Notes under the pieces: model-generated
The model's database searches: none
What the model saw: the letters and a program-made list of their open reading frames with translations, nothing else
What the model was told of the DNA's origin: nothing
Source: Enterocola sp045611845
Lineage (GTDB): Bacteria; Bacteroidota; Bacteroidia; Bacteroidales; Paludibacteraceae
Assembly: GCA_045611845.1 (NCBI GenBank)
Contig: JAZKXZ010000007.1
Coordinates: 1-64,000 of the forward strand
Length of the DNA stretch: 64,000 bases
Reading direction: 5' to 3'
Translations under genes and position numbers: made by a program
Shown here: piece after piece, positions 35,351 to 43,241 of the stretch
Layout: every line of letters begins with the position of its first letter
Position numbering within the stretch: position 1 is the first letter of the stretch

Positions 35351-36469
35351 TTATACCAGCATTGGGGTAACTAACATTGTAACCTCAGTATTCTCTGCCT
35401 GATTTACAGGAAGCACAAGCATTGGTCTTGTTCTATCGATAAGTTTTAATTCTATTTCAGTAACAGGGCTGATAGCACTTAAAATAGCTAACATTAAGTC
35501 TGAACGGATGCCTAGCTCGATGCTATCTACACCATTTAGGGTACATTCTACATTTTCTTCACCAGAAACTGAATAGTCTAAATCTTGGCTTAGAAGGTGG
35601 ATATTGTTTGATGTGATAGACATGCGTACAAGGTTTGTTGCTGAAGAGCAAGCTGCTACACGTGTAAGAGCCACGCGGAATACGTCTGCATTTACAAACA
35701 CAGAAATAGGCATTTCTCTAGGGATAACAGCTTTATAGTTTGGATAGTTACCTTCTACTAAACGGCTCACTAATAGATAGTTTGCAGTTTTAAAGTAAAT
35801 GCTTGATGAATCAAATTTAATATTTAGTTCACCTTTGTCTTTTGCCAAGAAGTTTTTAAGTGCACCTACACTTCTTGAAGGCCATACAAGACGTTTTGCA
35901 TCTTCGCTACCTAGGTTGGTGTATTTTACCATAGCAAGTTTGTGAGCATCTGTTGCTACAAAATATAAACCTTCTGGAGTAACATCCACACAAACACTAA
36001 TCATAATAGGACGAAGTTCGTCGTTGCTTGCTGCAAATAAGGTTTTATTAATACCTTCCATAACAGAATCTGCAGGAAGATTAATTTCTCTAGCATCGTC
36101 GGCAAGTCCTCTAGCAGCAGGATATTCAGATGCAGACTGACCTATATAGTTGTATTTACCAGCAGAAGATTTAATCTCTAATGAATAGCTACGTTCGTCT
36201 ATTGTAAACACAAGTGGTTGATTTCCAAATTTTGACAAGAAGCTAATTTGGCTACCTAAGATAAGGAAACTACCTTCGCCTTCTGGGCTTTCTACTTTCA
36301 TTGTTGCTGTTAGGGTAATATCACCATCAGAACCTGTAAGTGAAAGGTTGTCGCCATAAAGGTCGAATTTTACAAAGTTGAATACTGGTGTAATAGGTTT
36401 TGAAGACATTACGTGAAGCACTTGTTGTAAGCGCTCTGAAAACTCTGCTGAAGAAACTGTGAATTTCAT
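35351..36469 (-). CDS. dnaN: DNA polymerase III beta subunit (sliding clamp)
   Basis: A 372-residue protein of normal length with three clamp domains. Recognisable stretches are the N-terminal KFTVSSAEFSERLQQVLHVMSSKPITPV, the middle LPADSVMEGINKTLFAASNDELRPIM, the VEGNYPNYKAVIP segment, and the C-terminal RPMLVLPV. The clamp forms a ring dimer that holds polymerase III on DNA. It is not next to dnaA here; the neighbours are a DnaQ-type exonuclease downstream and gldFG upstream. It has its own -7 element. Confidence 0.96.
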   Translation of the reverse strand: MKFTVSSAEFSERLQQVLHVMSSKPITPVFNFVKFDLYGDNLSLTGSDGDITLTATMKVESPEGEGSFLILGSQISFLSKFGNQPLVFTIDERSYSLEIKSSAGKYNYIGQSASEYPAARGLADDAREINLPADSVMEGINKTLFAASNDELRPIMISVCVDVTPEGLYFVATDAHKLAMVKYTNLGSEDAKRLVWPSRSVGALKNFLAKDKGELNIKFDSSSIYFKTANYLLVSRLVEGNYPNYKAVIPREMPISVFVNADVFRVALTRVAACSSATNLVRMSITSNNIHLLSQDLDYSVSGEENVECTLNGVDSIELGIRSDLMLAILSAISPVTEIELKLIDRTRPMLVLPVNQAENTEVTMLVTPMLV

Positions 36470-36503
36470 ATATAGTTAGGTTAAACATTTATTTATTAAA
36501 GTA

Positions 36504-36511
36504 CAAAAATA
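36504..36511 (-). promoter_or_regulatory. -7 element of the dnaN promoter
   Basis: TATTTTTG on the minus strand lies 34 bp upstream of the dnaN ATG, within the 62-bp gap after gldFG. No -33 box is clear. Confidence 0.4.
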
Positions 36512-36531
36512 TATTTTTTAATGATAATTTC

Positions 36532-38901
36532 CTATTTCGTATTTTGATTTTTACGAACAAATTGAAAGATTAGAGAAATAATTATCAACAATAAAACTGG
36601 TACTGTCATACAGAACCACTTCCAAAAGTCTCCATTTTTAGCAACTTTTTCTTTATCTAATATGCGAAGACTTATTTTTTTATTTCTTAGCTGCATCCAG
36701 TCGCCATCGTCTGCTAAATAATTTACTGCATTTAGCATAAAATCGTTATTGCCAAACTGCATCTTCATATATTTATCGTAGCCAAGAGGAAGTGGCTCAT
36801 AACCAGAGGCAAAACCTTGCAAAGAATTTAGTGCAATAGAGCCATCTGCCACCATTATCATTTTGGTATTTTCGCTTTGCTTTATTGGTTTCACACCTGC
36901 AGTAACAACACCTTCTGGAGCAAGTCTATTGGCATAAACAGACTTAAATTTACCTTCAAGTAGCACTGCCACTGGCATATACGAATATGCAAAATAAGGC
37001 GACTCTGGAGAAAGATTTACAATATCTGCCGAAAGCTGCATTGGTGCTTTTTCTAGAGCTGTTTTAGACGAAGAACAAAGTAATACTGTGCCACTCACAG
37101 AGTCGTTCTCTCCTACCTTTTCCACGTATGAAGAAAACTCAGCCTTCACTGGCGCTATATTTCTTGTTATTGCATGACTTGGCAGAGTCATAAGAAGCGG
37201 AGAATAGTACCAAGGCATTGGTGCAAAGTTTGGTTCTTGTCCTTCCAAAGATGTATTAATTGGCACTGTGGCACATTGAATATCAAGCAGCATCATTGGC
37301 TGTATGCGCACTCCGTATGTAAAGAGTTGGTCCGTTAAGTTTAAATCGTTTGGCTTGCCTACTTCACCATTTGTTGCCACACCATCCACAAGCCAAATTA
37401 CTCTACCGCCTCGCATAATATATTGGTCTAAAATATATTTATCAGACTCTGAAAAGGCTGTTTGAGGTTCGGCAATAATTACTACTTTATAATCGTTTAA
37501 TATATTAGGATCGCTACCCAACACTCCTCTATCTACCTGATAGTAACGAGAAAGACTTTCTGTTAAACTATACACAAAATGTTCTTCCGCCTCGCCATGA
37601 CCCTCTAAGAACGCCACTTTTACTACCTCTTTCTGAGTTAAAATGCGTAAGGCATCTGTAAAAGCATATTCAAGATTTTCGATAGAAGAATTTAGATTTT
37701 CGTCGCCAGAGCGACCAGCAATATTTTGCAGCAGAGGTACTGTAATTGTATCTCCTGCATGGGAAAACACTGCCCATGGGAAGATTACTTTCTGAAGGGT
37801 ATTTCCGTTGTTGTCATAGTCGTGAACCATGGTTGGCTGCAGACCTTTTCTCTGCATTTTTGCCATGATTTGATTTCTAGTTTTTTCCGATGTAGCTTCT
37901 TTTAATGGGTCTGTAAACTTCACATTCAGACCTACAGAAGCATATCTATCCATTTCGTCTAGCAAGTATGCTACAGATTTTTTAAGTCTTAAAAAGCCCA
38001 CATTCATATCACCATCGAGATACACATCTACCTTCACTCCGTTTTCCTGATTTTCAAGCAGATTTTTTGTGCTTTCTGATATACTATGACGTTTTTCAGC
38101 TGTTAAATCTAGTCTTAAAACCACATTAGATACAAGTAGATTTGTCATTATTAGTGCCAACGATACACCTAGCAATCGCAAAGAAAATCTTTTTCTAAAT
38201 GTGATTAAAAGGAAGAATTGACTAATGGTAATGAAGTACCAAATATCAGAAAAATCTATCACCCCACGGCTCATAGAATCGTAGTGATAAGCTATGCCCA
38301 TAGAGGAAATAAAATCCTTAACATTTACGTTTGTTGGGATAAAAGAAAGCATTTCAAATCCGTAATAGAATACGAAACATAAAAATGCTGAGCCCACAAA
38401 TGATATAATAGGATTATCTGATAGCGACGAGAAAAATACACCTATTGCAGTGTAAAGACATGCTAAAAATATAAGTCCTATAAACGACCCAAAAAAGCCT
38501 CCGAGGTCGATATTTGCAAATGGAGTGCCTAGATAACAAACTGCTAATAAATAGAATAAAGTAAAAAATAAACTTATAAGGGCTATTATTAGCGAAGCTA
38601 AATATTTAGAAACTACTATGCTATAAGGATGTATAGGACGTGTGCGAAGAATTTCTACAGTGCCAAGCCTATATTCGTCGGAAAATGTTCGCATTGTGAT
38701 GGCTGGTATTAGGAATAAAAACAGCCATGGAGCTAAGGTAAACAAACCATCTAAATTGGCGTACCCACCCCATAAAACATTATTTTCTCCTGGAATAAGC
38801 CACAAAAACGATGCAGTAAGAAGTAAATATACTGCTATAACTATTGGTCCAGTAAGTGTAGAAAAAAACGAACGTAATTCTTTCTCTAATACAGCAAACA
38901 T
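36532..38901 (-). CDS. GldF-GldG fusion: gliding-motility-associated ABC transporter permease and substrate-binding parts
   Basis: A 789-residue protein starting MFAVLEKELRSFFSTLTGP, the usual GldF N-terminus; the frame runs 19 codons further upstream but those lack coding character. Residues 1-240 are the six-helix ABC-2 permease GldF (IPAITMRTFSDEYRLGTVEILRTRP is a hallmark). After a membrane segment near residue 245, residues about 245-789 match GldG (YLDGDMNVGFLRLKKSVAYLLDEM, VAFLEGHGEAEEHFVYSL, VVIIAEPQTAFSESDKYILDQYIMRGGRVIWLVDG), with a final helix at the C-terminus. In Flavobacterium, gldF and gldG are separate genes that act with the ATPase GldA; no gldA is present here. Gliding itself is not implied, because Gld parts also occur in non-gliding Bacteroidota. 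Confidence 0.9.
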   Translation of the reverse strand: MFAVLEKELRSFFSTLTGPIVIAVYLLLTASFLWLIPGENNVLWGGYANLDGLFTLAPWLFLFLIPAITMRTFSDEYRLGTVEILRTRPIHPYSIVVSKYLASLIIALISLFFTLFYLLAVCYLGTPFANIDLGGFFGSFIGLIFLACLYTAIGVFFSSLSDNPIISFVGSAFLCFVFYYGFEMLSFIPTNVNVKDFISSMGIAYHYDSMSRGVIDFSDIWYFITISQFFLLITFRKRFSLRLLGVSLALIMTNLLVSNVVLRLDLTAEKRHSISESTKNLLENQENGVKVDVYLDGDMNVGFLRLKKSVAYLLDEMDRYASVGLNVKFTDPLKEATSEKTRNQIMAKMQRKGLQPTMVHDYDNNGNTLQKVIFPWAVFSHAGDTITVPLLQNIAGRSGDENLNSSIENLEYAFTDALRILTQKEVVKVAFLEGHGEAEEHFVYSLTESLSRYYQVDRGVLGSDPNILNDYKVVIIAEPQTAFSESDKYILDQYIMRGGRVIWLVDGVATNGEVGKPNDLNLTDQLFTYGVRIQPMMLLDIQCATVPINTSLEGQEPNFAPMPWYYSPLLMTLPSHAITRNIAPVKAEFSSYVEKVGENDSVSGTVLLCSSSKTALEKAPMQLSADIVNLSPESPYFAYSYMPVAVLLEGKFKSVYANRLAPEGVVTAGVKPIKQSENTKMIMVADGSIALNSLQGFASGYEPLPLGYDKYMKMQFGNNDFMLNAVNYLADDGDWMQLRNKKISLRILDKEKVAKNGDFWKWFCMTVPVLLLIIISLIFQFVRKNQNTK

Positions 38902-38955
38902 CTGCGTCTTGTTTATTAATTTGTTATTGCTTGCAATTTCTTTGCAAACGAAAGG

Positions 38956-38963
38956 CAAATATA
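38956..38963 (-). promoter_or_regulatory. -7 element of gldFG, divergent promoter
   Basis: TATATTTG on the minus strand lies 54 bp upstream of the chosen ATG at 38901. It faces away from the plus-strand element at 38997-39004. Confidence 0.5.
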
Positions 38964-38996
38964 AGAAAAAAGTTAGAAGTTTTTGCTTATTTTCAC

Positions 38997-39004
38997 TATA
39001 TTTG
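38997..39004 (+). promoter_or_regulatory. -7 element of the acyloxyacyl hydrolase gene
   Basis: TATATTTG lies 16 bp upstream of the ATG at 39021. The two divergent -7 boxes are 33 bp apart. Confidence 0.5.
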
Positions 39005-39020
39005 TAGTGATTTTTGTTTT

Positions 39021-40367
39021 ATGAGAAGATACCTATTATATATACTACTAGTTTTATCTACAGTGGCAAATGCTACAGAAGATAAAAGTTTTACTGCATA
39101 TAAAGTGAAGGGACAATTCATTGGCGGATGGATTTATCCTCACGATGCTAGTATTATAAAACCACTTACAAAAGGCCCTGTGCTTGGTGGCGAACTTGCC
39201 TTTGAACTTGCTTCTGATGGCAGTAAGCAGTGGCACAAAAACTTCAATATGCCAGATTTAGGTTTTGCCCTGCAAGTGCTCGACCTTGGCAACCCTGAAA
39301 TTACAGGTCAAATGATTTCACTTTATCCATACATTAATATACCTATGGTGAATAGTGAAAAAATACGTTTTAACGCCAAAATGGGTATGGGTGCTGCATT
39401 TTGCACCAAACCTTGCGACCTTGAGGCTGCCATAGCCGACCCTCGCGCCATAAAACAAAAAGCAGCAGATTATAACTTTGCCATAGGCGGCGTGTTCAAC
39501 TTTGCCATTTCGGCAGGCCTAAACATTGAAGTACCTGTACACAAGAACGTTAGCCTTACAGCCGATGTGATGTTCAACCACTTTTCTAGTGCTAGCACGA
39601 GCCAACCAAACAGCGGGTTTAATATGTTCAATGGTTATCTTGGGGTGAAATACTTAATTAATGAGTTAGGAGTTAGGAGTGAGGAGTTAGGAGTTAAAGA
39701 TTTTGCGGTCACAGAGCCTGCTGGCGTACTGATGACCGAAGGGAATAATTCGAGCGATTTGAAGAATGAAGAATTAAAGTTTAAGCGTTGGAGCGGTGAA
39801 GTGATTTTGAGCGGTGGTTTTAAGAAACTATATTATAAAGACGACAAATATTTTGGCACTGCGAGTTTAAATCTTGAAGGTTATTATCACACTTGTCGCC
39901 AGCACAGAATTGGTCTTGGGCTAGATTTATTTTACGACGGAGCTTACGCTCAAACAGTGGCACAAGATGCCTCTGGCAAATATTATTGGACAAAAGAAAA
40001 TACTCACTTTGGCAGAACATTCACTCCAAACAACAATTTTGAAAACAAACTAAGACTTGGTCTTAATATAGCCAACGAACTAACCATTGGCAAGGTTGGC
40101 GTTTTCTTACAAGTTGGCCTTTACCTTTACGACCCTGTTAAAAACATGGAGCCAGGAGGCGAAATTTTAGAAGCACTTAACAAAGGCGAAACTCCTAAGA
40201 AAAAAGGACTATTTTACGCCTACGACATAGACAAAGAAGACGGTTGGAACTATTTCCGCCTTGGCGTTAAATATCACATTACCAAAGACTTCCTTGTAAA
40301 CTTAAGTTTCAAAACACATTTACAAAAAGTTGAATTCCTAGAGCTTGGATTAGGGTATTCATTCTAG
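39021..40367 (+). CDS. PagL-like acyloxyacyl hydrolase (outer-membrane barrel) with repeat-derived insert
   Basis: A 448-residue protein; the ATG at 39021 gives a proper signal peptide (residues 1-18), unlike the 30 codons upstream. Residues about 25-212 are a beta-barrel with the PagL-type site: H187 and S189 in MFNHFSSAS, followed by QPNSGFNMFNG. The second half (about 258-448) holds further strands (IGLGLDLFYDGAY, NYFRLGVKYHI) and ends in a terminal aromatic. The family removes or alters lipid A acyl chains at the outer membrane. Between the halves, residues about 214-255 are encoded by a GTTAGGA heptamer array and a fragment of the 100-bp element, giving a hydrophilic linker that looks foreign to the barrel. 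The stop codon overlaps another heptamer array. Confidence 0.8.
   Translation: MRRYLLYILLVLSTVANATEDKSFTAYKVKGQFIGGWIYPHDASIIKPLTKGPVLGGELAFELASDGSKQWHKNFNMPDLGFALQVLDLGNPEITGQMISLYPYINIPMVNSEKIRFNAKMGMGAAFCTKPCDLEAAIADPRAIKQKAADYNFAIGGVFNFAISAGLNIEVPVHKNVSLTADVMFNHFSSASTSQPNSGFNMFNGYLGVKYLINELGVRSEELGVKDFAVTEPAGVLMTEGNNSSDLKNEELKFKRWSGEVILSGGFKKLYYKDDKYFGTASLNLEGYYHTCRQHRIGLGLDLFYDGAYAQTVAQDASGKYYWTKENTHFGRTFTPNNNFENKLRLGLNIANELTIGKVGVFLQVGLYLYDPVKNMEPGGEILEALNKGETPKKKGLFYAYDIDKEDGWNYFRLGVKYHITKDFLVNLSFKTHLQKVEFLELGLGYSF
39665..39699 (+). repeat. GTTAGGA heptamer array inside the acyloxyacyl hydrolase gene
   Basis: Five consecutive 7-base units, three perfect and two variant (GTGAGGA, GTTAAAG), lie in frame and encode ELGVRSEELGVK. 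Three units equal seven codons, which is why ELGV returns after eight residues with a shifted register. Confidence 0.85.
39725..39756 (+). repeat. Partial copy of the 100-bp element in a coding region
   Basis: The words TGATGACCG, then AGGGAATAAT, follow each other as in the 100-bp element at 55642-55741, with small differences and one shifted base. The match covers about 30 bases only, so this is a fragment or a diverged copy. Confidence 0.5.
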
Positions 40368-40405
40368 TTAGGAGTTAGGAGTTAGGAGTTAGGAGTTAGG
40401 AGTTA
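40367..40405 (+). repeat. GTTAGGA array at the stop codon of the acyloxyacyl hydrolase
   Basis: Five perfect GTTAGGA units plus GTTA. The first G is the last base of the TAG stop codon. The array fills most of the gap to the next gene. Confidence 0.95.
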
Positions 40406-40428
40406 CAAAACAATAAAACAAATACACC

Positions 40429-43194
40429 TTGAAAAAAATCATCATAATAATCAGCATTGCGGTACTTGCCCTTGGTTGTGCCATTTGGGGTATTGTATCA
40501 TTAAAATCAAACACAATATCTAAGCAAACCGACATTTATAGCAGTTTTCCAGAAGTTCCAGTAAGTATTCTTCAGATAAACAACCTAGAAGGACTTACCA
40601 AAGCATTGCTTTACAACAACAATTATTGGCAAGACCTCAGCCACATAGAAGAACTTAAAACACTAAACACTATATTTACACTTGTAGATTCGCTTAAAGA
40701 AGAAAATACCGACATTAGCAGTGTGCTTAAAAGTAGAAAAGTGGTTTTAAGTACATACACAGAAGGCAAGCACCTATGGAGTGCACAAGTGTCAAACAAC
40801 GAGCAACTTGCCATCACTTCAATGCTCTCAAAACACCTTTCAAATAAATTATATTTTGCTTATCCAGGCGACATTCTTCTTATCTCCGACGACAAATCGT
40901 TGGTAGAAAAAGCTGTTATCAAAACTTCGTCTGAAAATTCATTAATGGATAATGAAGAAGGTTTTATTAGGATTAAAAACTCTGCTGGCGAAGGAGCATT
41001 AGCAAACTGGTTTGTAAATATACAATCATTTCAAAATACTCTAAATGAGTCTTTTAAAGAAGAATTTAATCTAGACGATATAAACCACTACGCACGTTGG
41101 TGTGCATTCGACCTTGAAGTGCTTGAAGACAAACTTGTGGTAAACGGTTTTGCCGAAGGCGGTGGCGAGCAAGACTTTTTGAGCCTTTTCACAGCTCAAG
41201 AATACACATTAAACACGCTTACCAGTCGCATGCCATACAACACCTATTTCTTTAAGCATTATGCGCTTTCAGATATCGACGAATACACCCAAGCGGTAGA
41301 TAGTTTTACAAACAAACACGATTTAGGCTACAATGCATACGGAAATCTTGTTTCGTTAGAAACTAATACAGGCGAGAATCCACTACTGTTTTTCCGTCAG
41401 TTTTTCGATGGCGAAATAGCATACGGACGCACACCAATAAACGAATTTGTAATTGTAAAACTTTTCTCAGCAAACGAAGCTGCTGAAAAGCTAAACTATA
41501 TGGTAAACGACAAAGACAGCGAAGCTAAACTCATAAAAAAGAATGGTTTAGACATTTATCATTTCAACCAAAATGGCTTTGCAGCATCTGTTTTTGGCAA
41601 ACAATTTTTGCTTAAAGACGAATATATGACCATTGTGGACAATAAACTTATTATTGCTCCGTCTATAAATTTCTTAACCTATATTGCTTCGCGCAACGCC
41701 AACACTCAAACTCTGCAATGCGCTCCAAACTTTAGAGACGCAAACAGAACACTTCTGAGCATTGCAAACCTTTCTTTTTACATTAATATTCCATACGTGA
41801 TACGTAATGCAAAGGAGTTTTTCTCAGAAGAATTTGTAACAGAAATTAAGAAAAACGAAAACCTTTGGAAAAACTTCTCTACCTTCTGCCTTCAAGCAGA
41901 AAACACCCCTAACGGCAACACATATCAACACTTTTTCCTTCAGTATGATAGAATTTCTGTGCAAACGAGTGGAGAACCAAGCTCGCTTGAGTTATCCCGA
42001 CGTGTTGATGACCGTCAGGGAATAGTGCAGCCAGAAATCACGAACGAAGTGAGTAATGTTAAGAGTGAGGAGTTGGTTAAGATTGAGGAGTTAACAACAA
42101 AAAAAGAAGAAAAAGTAGATAAAGAAGAGAAAACTCTTAACTTAATTTGTACTCCAACTTGGAGTGTTAATCTCGACGCTCCAGCAGTTATCAATCCGCA
42201 GATAGTGAAAAACCACTACAACGGTGAGGATGAGATATTTATCCAAGACGAAAACAACCAATTTTACCTAATTTCAAACAGCGGAAAGATACTTTGGAAG
42301 AAATCTATCGACGGCACTATAATTGGAAACGTTCACCAAGTGGATATGCTTAAAAACAACAAACTACAAATGGCGTTCGTGACCGAAAACAAACTTTATA
42401 TAGTGGATAGAAACGGCAACAACCTAAAAGGTTACCCAAAAACATTGTCTAAAAAAGCAATCGTGGGGCTTAGCGTGTTCGACTACGATAAAAACAAAAA
42501 CTATCGTTTTATGATCCCTACTGCCGACGCAGATATTTTGCTACTTAATATGCAAGGCGAAGTGCCATCAGATTGGAACTATTCTGGCACTGCCAACATT
42601 ACTACCCCACTTCAATATTTCAACGTTAAAGGCAAAGATTATATAGTTACAGCCGACAAAGAAAAAGCCGTTATCGTAAACCGTAAAGGCGAAAAAAGAG
42701 TTTCTCCAAAAGGAAATACAAAAGGTATAGAAACAGCATTTTATGCAGATGCAGTGGGCAATCAAGATAGATTTATTGCCGCAGGCGAAAAGGGCAAAAT
42801 CCTATTTATTTACATAAATGGCCAAGTACAAGAGCAGCAAATTAAGAATTTTGAAAAGAATTTCGACTTTGCCAGCTACAAAGGCAGAGCAGGAAATTAT
42901 TATATATTCTACGACAAAAACGGATTTGAAGCATACGACAAAGACTTTAAAATTTACCTAAGAGACAATAGTATTTCTGGCGGAGAACGCCCTGTAATGC
43001 TTGCTTTAGGAAGTAAACTTGCCACATTCGACACCAAAACAAGCACTTGGGTGCTTCACAATCTTGTAAACTATCGCAAAGCATATGCTCGATATAGCGC
43101 AAGTTCGTCTTTAGGCTATTTTGGCACCGTTAAACCATACAAAGAAGATTGTTTAATCACAACCGACGGAAAAAGAATAATCTTGTATAAGTAA
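40429..43194 (+). CDS. Membrane-anchored DUF3352-like protein with C-terminal propeller
   Basis: A 921-residue protein that starts with TTG (40429), giving the N-terminus MKKIIIIISIAVLALGC. That segment is either a membrane anchor or a lipoprotein signal (C17). Residues about 30-505 resemble DUF3352-type domains (PVSILQINNLEGLTKALL, FPGDILLISDD-like strands). Residues about 570-921 have beta-propeller repeats with PQQ-like features (FYLISNSGKILWKKSIDGTI, LYIVDRNGNNLKGYPKTL). Between them, residues about 510-543 come from the 100-bp repeat element, followed by a KSEELVKIEEL-type, Lys/Glu-rich linker. The function is unknown. The linker sits exactly between the two domains, where an insertion would be tolerated. 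Confidence 0.7.
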   Translation: MKKIIIIISIAVLALGCAIWGIVSLKSNTISKQTDIYSSFPEVPVSILQINNLEGLTKALLYNNNYWQDLSHIEELKTLNTIFTLVDSLKEENTDISSVLKSRKVVLSTYTEGKHLWSAQVSNNEQLAITSMLSKHLSNKLYFAYPGDILLISDDKSLVEKAVIKTSSENSLMDNEEGFIRIKNSAGEGALANWFVNIQSFQNTLNESFKEEFNLDDINHYARWCAFDLEVLEDKLVVNGFAEGGGEQDFLSLFTAQEYTLNTLTSRMPYNTYFFKHYALSDIDEYTQAVDSFTNKHDLGYNAYGNLVSLETNTGENPLLFFRQFFDGEIAYGRTPINEFVIVKLFSANEAAEKLNYMVNDKDSEAKLIKKNGLDIYHFNQNGFAASVFGKQFLLKDEYMTIVDNKLIIAPSINFLTYIASRNANTQTLQCAPNFRDANRTLLSIANLSFYINIPYVIRNAKEFFSEEFVTEIKKNENLWKNFSTFCLQAENTPNGNTYQHFFLQYDRISVQTSGEPSSLELSRRVDDRQGIVQPEITNEVSNVKSEELVKIEELTTKKEEKVDKEEKTLNLICTPTWSVNLDAPAVINPQIVKNHYNGEDEIFIQDENNQFYLISNSGKILWKKSIDGTIIGNVHQVDMLKNNKLQMAFVTENKLYIVDRNGNNLKGYPKTLSKKAIVGLSVFDYDKNKNYRFMIPTADADILLLNMQGEVPSDWNYSGTANITTPLQYFNVKGKDYIVTADKEKAVIVNRKGEKRVSPKGNTKGIETAFYADAVGNQDRFIAAGEKGKILFIYINGQVQEQQIKNFEKNFDFASYKGRAGNYYIFYDKNGFEAYDKDFKIYLRDNSISGGERPVMLALGSKLATFDTKTSTWVLHNLVNYRKAYARYSASSSLGYFGTVKPYKEDCLITTDGKRIILYK
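41958..42057 (+). repeat. 100-bp element, in-frame copy inside the 921-residue protein gene
   Basis: It is the same length as the intergenic copy at 55642-55741 and matches it at 92 of 100 positions by eye, with no gap. It is open in the reading frame and encodes VQTSGEPSSLELSRRV and the following 17 residues. Degenerate GTTAAGA/GTGAGGA heptamers follow it directly (42058-42095). Confidence 0.9.
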
Positions 43195-43209
43195 TCAAAT
43201 TATTTTTAT

Positions 43210-43217
43210 TATTTTTG
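43210..43217 (+). promoter_or_regulatory. -7 element of purL
   Basis: TATTTTTG lies 24 bp upstream of the purL ATG. No -33 TTG is evident. Confidence 0.4.
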
Positions 43218-43241
43218 TGCCTTGAATAATTTATATATATC

